Origin: Nonomuraea aurantiaca | GTDB taxonomy: Bacteria > Actinomycetota > Actinomycetes > Streptosporangiales > Streptosporangiaceae | NCBI RefSeq assembly: GCF_020215705.1 | Contig: NZ_JAIWNB010000001.1 | Location: 806,001-870,000 of the forward strand | DNA: 64,000 bases | Direction: 5' to 3' | Shown here: piece by piece, positions 58,654 to 64,000 of the stretch | Layout: each line of letters begins with the position of its first letter | Numbering within the stretch: the first letter of the stretch is position 1 | Position numbers and translations under genes: made by a program | Notes under the pieces: model-generated | The model's input: the letters and a program-made list of their open reading frames with translations, nothing else | The model's database searches: none | What the model was told of the DNA's origin: nothing

Positions 58654-59439
58654 CTAGGCCACCTTGGAGGAGGGTGCCGCCCAGGTGTTGCACGAGCCCG
58701 GGTCGCCGGTGGCGAAGCCGCGCTTGCTCCAGGCGACGATGGTGGCCGTCTTGCCGTACCAGCGGGCCTCGCCGGGTGCGTCGCCATCCTGCATGCTCTG
58801 CAGGTAGTTCCAGTCCTTGGTGGTCCTGCCCTTCAGCGGCCAGACGCTCTTGATGAACGCGCCGGAGAGGCACTCGTTCTGGAGCGTGCTGCGCCGGCTC
58901 AGCTCGCGGTCCTCGGCTTTGCTATGGACCGACAGCACGTCAAAGGCGTCGGCGATCCCGACGAGCTTCTTGACGTGCCAGCCGTACATGTAGGAGACCG
59001 TGCTGAGCAGCCACATGTCGGACGGGTCCTTGAGCCACGACTTGCCGACCTGGAAGATCAGCGTGTTGGTGCGGCCGCAGTAGTAGGTCGTTGAGTCCTC
59101 GTTGTTCGTCTTCATGCCGCAGTACGTCTTCGGGAGCTTGTCCACATGCCGCACCTTGGGCTTGCTGAAGGGCAGGCCGGCGGCGGTGAGGTGCTGTTCC
59201 CAGGTGGTGTCGAGGCAGGCGACGATCGCGTCGATGTAGGCGCGGGCCAGCTTGCGGTCGTTGCGCTTGACCGGCGGCTCGTCACAGGTCGTGGCGGGCA
59301 GCGCGCCGGCCTCATAGAGGGGGTTGGCGATCAGCTTGGGGTGTTTGACGGGGTCGGCCGCCGTCGTCGCGGCGCTGGCCGTACCGGCTAAGGAGAGCAT
59401 CGACGCGACGGTCAGCGTCATGATCGGAAATTTTCTCAC
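58654..59439 (-). CDS. secreted metallopeptidase-like protein lacking the HExxH site
   Basis: 261 residues from GTG at 59439. The signal peptide runs to about residue 24 (VASMLSLAGTASA). The rest resembles a neutral zinc metallopeptidase (YpfJ family): YCGRTNTLIFQVG, LLSTVSYMYGWHVKKLVGI, STLQNECLSGAFIKSVWPL. Where active relatives have His-Glu-Tyr-Gly-His-His, this protein has Tyr-Met-Tyr-Gly-Trp-His (about residues 150-155), so both zinc histidines and the catalytic Glu are lost. It is therefore probably inactive and may bind substrates or partners. It is divergent from a serine protease gene. Confidence 0.82.
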   Translation of the reverse strand: MRKFPIMTLTVASMLSLAGTASAATTAADPVKHPKLIANPLYEAGALPATTCDEPPVKRNDRKLARAYIDAIVACLDTTWEQHLTAAGLPFSKPKVRHVDKLPKTYCGMKTNNEDSTTYYCGRTNTLIFQVGKSWLKDPSDMWLLSTVSYMYGWHVKKLVGIADAFDVLSVHSKAEDRELSRRSTLQNECLSGAFIKSVWPLKGRTTKDWNYLQSMQDGDAPGEARWYGKTATIVAWSKRGFATGDPGSCNTWAAPSSKVA

Positions 59440-59717
59440 GAGGGGTGACAATAGGGCCGCGGGCGTGTTTTCGCAGCATCAATACCTTTGTGGCTGCTCC
59501 TTCACACAGCGTCACTGGTGCAACAACACCGCTATTGACTCGCCCATCACCAGTACCGTCACAAATGCTATTTATTGTCGTGTGAAATGTTAGATATCAA
59601 AATCAGCGCCGTCATTCGAGCGTCGGCGAAAATTAATTCCCTTACCCCTTCACATTGAAGCGGCGACCTCTCAAGATGAAAAAGTTCGTCACAATCGCTT
59701 CATGGAAGGGAAGATTC

Positions 59718-60767
59718 ATGAGTCCACGCTCAAGGCACGCCGCAATTGTCGCTTTTGCGACATTGTTGGCCGTCTCGGGGTTGAGCGCGACCGCGACGGC
59801 AGCACCTTCCCCTGCCGCATCCGCCACGGGGGCGGTGAACAAGTCCGACAGCAAGAGCATTCAGGCCCACTGGACCGCCGAACGCATGCGCGCGGCCACG
59901 CCGGAGCCGGTCGTCGCGGTCCCGGACAAAGCGGTGCCGGAGCAGGTCAAGAACGTCCTGCCCGCCCGCGCGGCCGAGGGATCGCTGCCGACCAGGAGGA
60001 TCAGCCGTTCCGCCGGCCCGTCGACCGGTCTGCTCGCCGGCCAGCGGGCCGAGCGCTGGGGTCGCCAGGGCAGCATGCCCGCCCTCACGATCGGCAAGAT
60101 CTACTACACCCGTAACGACAACAGCTCCGGCTACTGCACCGGCAGCGTGATCAACGCCGCCAACAAGAACACGGTCTGGACGTCCGGCCACTGCGTGCAC
60201 GCGGGGAGCGGTGGCGCGTCCGGCTGGTTCCGCGACTTCATCTTCGTCCCCGACGCCGACAACGGTCTCGAGCCCCAGGGCCGCTGGACCTGGCGATACG
60301 CCAACACGACCAACGGCTGGTTCAACAACCACAACTGGAGTTACGACATCGCGGCCATCGCCTTCAACCCGCAGCCGGCCCGCGGCAACCTCCAGGACTG
60401 GCTCGGCTCTCAAGGCTACAAGTTCAACCAGGGCCAGGCGTGGACCGGCATCAACGCATTCGGTTTCCCGCAGGACGGTTACCAGCGCACCGACTTCACC
60501 GGCAACGACCTGTGGTACTGCTTCGGCAACGTCACCCGCGCCGGCTCGTCCGACGACCGCATGCACATGAACAACGACATGTTCCACGGCTCCAGTGGCG
60601 GCCCCTGGCTGCAGGACCTGCAAGTGAGCCGCGGCTGGGGCTACATCATCGGGGCCAACAGCCACCGGGACGTCGACGCCAACCAGAACCCGACCAGCAT
60701 CGTCTACAAGTCGCCCTACCACGGTGACGGGGCTGTCAACGTTTATAACGATGTAACAGCCCACTAA
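59718..60767 (+). CDS. secreted trypsin-like serine protease
   Basis: 349 residues from ATG at 59718, with GGAAGGGAAG upstream. The signal peptide covers about 1-29, and a ~90-residue propeptide contains IQAHWTAERMRAATPEP. The catalytic domain starts near residue 120 (LTIGKIYYTRNDNSSGYCTG). The triad is His158 (WTSGHCVH), Asp210 (SYDIAAIAF) and Ser293 (FHGSSGGPW). Disulfide cysteines are in YCTG, GHC and WYCFG. It is likely cleaved outside the cell. The gene is followed by a strong terminator. Confidence 0.92.
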   Translation: MSPRSRHAAIVAFATLLAVSGLSATATAAPSPAASATGAVNKSDSKSIQAHWTAERMRAATPEPVVAVPDKAVPEQVKNVLPARAAEGSLPTRRISRSAGPSTGLLAGQRAERWGRQGSMPALTIGKIYYTRNDNSSGYCTGSVINAANKNTVWTSGHCVHAGSGGASGWFRDFIFVPDADNGLEPQGRWTWRYANTTNGWFNNHNWSYDIAAIAFNPQPARGNLQDWLGSQGYKFNQGQAWTGINAFGFPQDGYQRTDFTGNDLWYCFGNVTRAGSSDDRMHMNNDMFHGSSGGPWLQDLQVSRGWGYIIGANSHRDVDANQNPTSIVYKSPYHGDGAVNVYNDVTAH

Positions 60768-60781
60768 TCACGATAAAAGAG

Positions 60782-60809
60782 GCGAGGGGCTTAACGGCCC
60801 CTCGCTTTT
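60782..60809. terminator. intrinsic terminator after the serine protease
   Basis: GCGAGGGGC-TTAACG-GCCCCTCGC followed by TTTT: a 9 bp stem, 6 nt loop and T-tract, the clearest rho-independent terminator in the window. It stops the plus-strand protease transcript 15 bp past its stop codon. Confidence 0.9.
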
Positions 60810-60811
60810 CG

Positions 60812-60997
60812 TCATCCCGGACTGGCCTCATTCATGCGCTCCTTGGTCCAGTGGGACGCGATGTCCTGCGGAGCGCGCGTATTGTGGACGCCTGTCGCCG
60901 CCTCGTCGGAAGCGGGACCACGGAAAATCACGACCACCGTCACCGCCACCACGAGGGCGGCGGCGGCTGCCACAAGTGCGATGGCTTTACGCCTCAT
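60812..60997 (-). CDS. 61-residue single-pass membrane protein with protease-propeptide motif
   Basis: 61 residues from ATG at 60997. A basic start is followed by one transmembrane helix (IALVAAAAALVVAVTVVVIF). After a short linker the end reads IASHWTKERMNEASPG. This matches the propeptide of the convergent serine protease (IQAHWTAERMRAATPEP) at the key positions His-Trp-Thr-x-Glu-Arg-Met. The protein could mark a substrate, bind the protease, or be the remnant of a second protease gene. It lies convergent with the protease across the terminator. Confidence 0.55.
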   Translation of the reverse strand: MRRKAIALVAAAAALVVAVTVVVIFRGPASDEAATGVHNTRAPQDIASHWTKERMNEASPG

Positions 60998-61099
60998 ACC
61001 GCCATCGTACGACCAAGCGCCCCGATCGATGGGGCAGAGGGTTATGCGCGGTGATATGTCCCGGTTAGGGATGGGCGTGCGAGGATGGGCGGCGTGCAC

Positions 61100-61408
61100 C
61101 GCGCCCTGGACCGAATGGGCGTACGACGGCACGAAGGCCACCCGCAGGCGGGACGTTCTGACCCAGGACAGCCCTATGCCAACCACAACGGCGGCCGGCT
61201 CGCCTTCGGCCCCGACGGCCTGCTCAACATCGCGCTGGGCGACGGGGGCAGCGGCGGAGACCCCCCACCCGCCGCGCCCGTGGACGAGCTGACCAAGGGC
61301 GCCAAGGTCGGGCAGGTCGAGCAGCTCTCGTCGTTCGGGGAGGGGCTCGACGGGGAGCTCTACGCGCTCAGCCGCCAAGGTCCCGTCTGTCGGATCGACC
61401 CCGCCTGA
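61100..61408 (+). pseudogene. remnant of a PQQ-dependent sugar dehydrogenase
   Basis: Residues of a glucose/sorbosone dehydrogenase-type propeller survive in two frames. One reads [20 protein letters not shown], the other [31 protein letters not shown], then [16 protein letters not shown]. The frame changes near 61172, where a single missing base would restore reading. A large internal part of the propeller is also gone. The 3' end overlaps the CMD gene by 41 bp. Confidence 0.75.
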
Positions 61409-61703
61409 CGGCTTCGATGAGGTCCTCGACCTGGTTGTTCAGCCGCGAGCCGCGCGTCCAGCCCGCGTAGTGGGTGAGGAAGACCACGGCCTCCCGCAGC
61501 TCGCTCTCGCTCAGCTCGCCCGCCCGCAACGCCGCGTCGAGCTGCACCTCCAGCTGGTCGTCGATGCCCTGCCCGACGAGCAGGCCGAGCAGGAGCAGGC
61601 GGCGCTCCTTGGCCGAGAGGACGCCGCGCGACCAGACGTCGGCGAACATCCGCTCCGCCGTCATGCCGAAGCTGTCCACTGTCTCCATGGCCGGTTCTGT
61701 CAT
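61368..61703 (-). CDS. carboxymuconolactone decarboxylase-family protein
   Basis: 111 residues of the helical CMD/AhpD fold, with [40 protein letters not shown] and [13 protein letters not shown]. The Cys-x-x-Cys pair of AhpD relatives is absent, so peroxidase action is not expected. Closest relatives are decarboxylases or proteins of unknown role. GGAGCGG precedes the ATG. It overlaps the sugar dehydrogenase remnant at its 3' end. Starts at 61688 (METVDS) or later are possible. Confidence 0.85.
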   Translation of the reverse strand: MTEPAMETVDSFGMTAERMFADVWSRGVLSAKERRLLLLGLLVGQGIDDQLEVQLDAALRAGELSESELREAVVFLTHYAGWTRGSRLNNQVEDLIEAVRRGRSDRRDLGG

Positions 61704-61935
61704 TGTCCGCTCCGGGTAGCAGGGATCCCTCTATCTTTCGCTACTTTGCCGGTTGAACCAATGGGGGCACGCCAACGTAGTACGGGCATCGGCCCCCGCT
61801 CCGGGAGGATCTGTAACAACTGAAGACAAGGCCCGGCCAAGATTTGGTCAAGATTTATCACCGTACACTCGGCCTCATTCCGCATGAAAACGGGCACAAC
61901 AACTCCGTTGGTCCGTAAAGCGGAGGTAAGCCCTG

Positions 61936-62613
61936 GTGAAAAAGACACGGGCTTGGATCGCGCTCATGACCGCGATCGTCATGCTGTCAGCGTGCGGGCA
62001 GCCGGATTTCACCTACGTACGTGACAGGGAAGGCACCACCTACTTCAAGGTGCCGTCCTCCTTCAGCCAGCTCAACGCCTATCCGATCGAGCTCTCCCTG
62101 TCGGGCGACCATCCGAACTCGGAGGCGGCCCGGCTGCGGCGCGAGCGGGTCTGGTCCACGGCCTTCGACCAGTCGGCGCAGCCGTCCGTCGCGCACCTGC
62201 TCAGCTCGACGGATCCGTTCATCTACGCCACCGTGCACAAGCTCACCGACGAGCAGCGGGACACGATGTCGCTGGATCGGCTGCGTGACTTCGTCCTGCC
62301 GGTGACCGCGCAGATCCGCGCGGTCTACCTGTCCAAGGCGACCGAGGCGGGGCGGCAGCCGCTGTTCAACCGGTTCGAGTCGATCAGCGATCAGATCCTC
62401 CAGCTGGACCGTGGTGCCAGGGGAGTGCGGGTTCGCTTCAACTACCAGATCGGCGGCGACGTCCAGACCTTCGACCACACCGCCATCCTCGACGAGCAGG
62501 GAGCCACGGTCTCCGTGATGCTCATCGGCTGCCAGGCGATCTGCTTCCGAGCGCGCGCGGCCGAGTTCGACAAGATCGAGCAAACCTTCAAGCTGCTCCG
62601 GCTGCCCGGATGA
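61936..62613 (+). CDS. predicted lipoprotein, partner of the AAA protein
   Basis: 225 residues. The signal sequence ends in a lipobox (MLSAC, Cys at about 20), so the protein is probably lipid-anchored outside the membrane. The rest is a soluble alpha/beta domain (PDFTYVRDREGTTYFKVPSS, then VLPVTAQIRAVYLS, then IGCQAICFRARAAEFDKIEQ) that I do not recognise. GTG start. The membrane AAA protein starts 10 bp downstream and should be co-translated, so this may be its extracytoplasmic subunit. Confidence 0.8.
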   Translation: MKKTRAWIALMTAIVMLSACGQPDFTYVRDREGTTYFKVPSSFSQLNAYPIELSLSGDHPNSEAARLRRERVWSTAFDQSAQPSVAHLLSSTDPFIYATVHKLTDEQRDTMSLDRLRDFVLPVTAQIRAVYLSKATEAGRQPLFNRFESISDQILQLDRGARGVRVRFNYQIGGDVQTFDHTAILDEQGATVSVMLIGCQAICFRARAAEFDKIEQTFKLLRLPG

Positions 62614-62623
62614 GGGAGCGTCA

Positions 62624-64000
62624 TTGACCACGACCACGCATCACGGCGGGCTGCGCGCGCCCGGTAGCGGCCCCTCCGATCCCGAAGCCGTGACCAGGAA
62701 GAAGATGCGGTTCTGGGATCGCAGCAAGTTCCTCATCGGGCTGGTCCTCGCCTTCCTCGTGCTCACCTGGAAGGTGATGGCCGACTACGAGGGCATCGTG
62801 TCCTTCGGCGAGGCCATGTGGGTCATCGCGTACACCTACCAGTGGATCTTCTGGCTGCTGGGCGTCGAGGCGCTGCGGCAGCTCCACTTCTTCGTCAGCG
62901 AGCGGTGGTCGGCCTACCACCGCTTCTGGAGCCATCGCGTCTTCGGCGGGTTCGAGCGGTGGTCCCACCGGCGCTTCGACGACTGGACCAGGTATCGCTT
63001 CTCCCGCGCGGCGAAGATCATCTTCTGGGTGGTGCTGATCGCGCTGGTACTCGGCGCGGTGCTCGAAACCAGCCCGTTCCTCGCCCTGTTCAGCGCGCCC
63101 GCGCTGATCTGGAAGGCGATGCCGTTCCTGATCCAGATCGTGTTCCTGTTCTTCGTGGTCATCATCCAGTTCGTCGGCCTGTTCTGGTTCCTGTCCAGAG
63201 GCGGCGTCGAGACGTACTTCCCCGACGACATCAAGACCCGCTTCTCCGACGTCTGGGGACAGGACCACGTGGTCGAACGCGTCCAGGAGAACATCGTCTT
63301 CCTGGAACGACCCGACGAGATCGAGAAGCGCGGCGGGTACGTGCCCAGCGGCCTGCTGCTGTGGGGGCCGCCGGGCACCGGCAAGACGCTGATGGCCGAG
63401 GCGGTGGCCGGTGAGACTGGCAAGCCGTACGTGTTCGTCGACCCCGGCGCGTTCACGAACATGTTCATGGGCATCGGCATCCTCAAGGTCAAGACGCTCT
63501 TCAGGAAGCTGCGCAAGCTCGCGCTCAGGTACGGCGGGGTGATCGTCTTCTTCGACGAGGCCGACTCGCTCGGCAAGCGCGGCCGGCTCGCCCAGCAGGG
63601 CCCGCCGGGACAGGGCGGCGGCGGCTTCTCCGGCTGTCACGGTGCCACCTATCTGTCCGAGGAGACCCGCTCGGTGCTCGCCTTCCGCGCCCGGCGGGAG
63701 GTGGAGGAGCCGGAGACCCGCAACCGCTTCTTCATGGGCGGCGGCATGAACAGCGGCGACCCGGGCACCCTGCAGGCCCTGCTCACCGAGCTGTCCGGGC
63801 TCAAGAAGCCGCGCGGCTTCTTCAACCGCCTGGTCAGGCGGCTGCTCGGGATGCGGCCCAAGCCGCCGCCCAAGTTCCGCATCCTCGTCATGATGGCCAC
63901 CAACCGGCCCGACGCGCTCGACGAGGCGCTGCTGCGGCCCGGCCGCATCGACCGCATCTACAAGGTCGGCTACCCCTCCAAAGCCGGACGGGTCCGCACG
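62624..64000 (+). CDS. membrane-anchored FtsH-like AAA ATPase, 3' truncated
   Basis: The frame is open for 459 codons to the window edge, so the end is missing. TTG start at 62624 with GGGAG upstream. About four membrane helices lie in residues 33-190. The AAA module has Walker A GPPGTGKT (248-255), pore-loop-like NMFMGIGILKV, Walker B VIVFFDEAD (306-314) and the region ATNRPDALDEALLRPGRIDR with arginine fingers. About 70 extra residues separate Walker B from that region. Whether an M41 protease domain follows cannot be seen. It forms an operon with the preceding lipoprotein. Confidence 0.85.
   Translation, partial: MTTTTHHGGLRAPGSGPSDPEAVTRKKMRFWDRSKFLIGLVLAFLVLTWKVMADYEGIVSFGEAMWVIAYTYQWIFWLLGVEALRQLHFFVSERWSAYHRFWSHRVFGGFERWSHRRFDDWTRYRFSRAAKIIFWVVLIALVLGAVLETSPFLALFSAPALIWKAMPFLIQIVFLFFVVIIQFVGLFWFLSRGGVETYFPDDIKTRFSDVWGQDHVVERVQENIVFLERPDEIEKRGGYVPSGLLLWGPPGTGKTLMAEAVAGETGKPYVFVDPGAFTNMFMGIGILKVKTLFRKLRKLALRYGGVIVFFDEADSLGKRGRLAQQGPPGQGGGGFSGCHGATYLSEETRSVLAFRARREVEEPETRNRFFMGGGMNSGDPGTLQALLTELSGLKKPRGFFNRLVRRLLGMRPKPPPKFRILVMMATNRPDALDEALLRPGRIDRIYKVGYPSKAGRVRT

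Overview
The window is 64 kb of very GC-rich DNA with almost gapless coding, strong G/C preference at third codon positions, many GTG and some TTG starts, and many 1-4 bp start/stop overlaps. Gene content (an aroC-aroK-aroB cluster, an orphan MsiK/UgpC sugar ATPase, an ahpC-ahpD pair, an RsbR/S/T stressosome module, UBP zinc-finger and DUF1206/DUF202 proteins, tandem FUSC proteins) points to a filamentous actinomycete. My best inference is Streptosporangiaceae, Nonomuraea-like; no rRNA or marker gene here proves it. It looks like chromosome. I see no tRNA, rRNA, CRISPR array, insertion sequence, phage or biosynthetic cluster.

Layout. 1-5,103: tail of an acyl/acetyl-CoA carboxyltransferase, an ECF sigma factor with a large membrane partner, two uncharacterised genes and a nitrilase-family hydrolase. 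5,063-8,902: a DUF418 membrane protein and a secreted alpha/beta hydrolase, divergent from a DapC-like aminotransferase across only 25 bp. 9,024-13,239: ahpC-ahpD peroxide defence facing two tandem FUSC membrane proteins and an alpha/beta hydrolase. 13,380-18,529: a cyanuric acid amidohydrolase/barbiturase-family enzyme, an SseB protein, a prepilin peptidase and the shikimate genes. 18,677-30,030: GDSL hydrolase, DinG-like Fe-S helicase, a Pro/Gln-rich protein, a CPA1 antiporter, small membrane and zinc proteins, a PQQ-type propeller, a CapA-like enzyme and two sister zinc-ribbon genes. 30,073-37,828: a heterodimeric ABC exporter, a GNAT enzyme, a two-component system with a 57-residue membrane protein, and DUF1206.

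37,893-40,685 is a beta-helix protein divergent from a TetR regulator across a 36 bp perfect palindromic operator. 40,726-46,603 is a six-gene stressosome operon: RsbR, RsbS, RsbT, an ATPase-PP2C fusion, a hybrid histidine kinase and an RsbU-like phosphatase. It has no local sigma factor or RsbV/RsbW pair. 46,763-50,522 holds a DegT-type aminotransferase with a coupled upstream mini-ORF, a type II NADH dehydrogenase and a diiron ferritin-like protein. The last is divergent from a TetR gene over twin operators. 51,279-56,799 holds two small lytic transglycosylases, a glutathione peroxidase, a LacI regulator divergent from msiK, and an SDR enzyme. 56,850-64,000 holds gene debris (luciferase-like and sugar dehydrogenase pseudogenes), a MerR/Hsp20 heat-shock pair, a pseudo-metalloprotease, a trypsin-like protease, and an FtsH-like membrane AAA protein cut by the window end.

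Several systems concern stress: ahpCD, glutathione peroxidase, Hsp20/MerR, the stressosome, NDH-2 and the diiron protein. The most unusual items are the beta-helix/TetR operator, the symmetric 25 bp divergent promoter at 7.7 kb, the pseudoprotease, and a short motif shared by a protease propeptide and a neighbouring 61-residue membrane protein.
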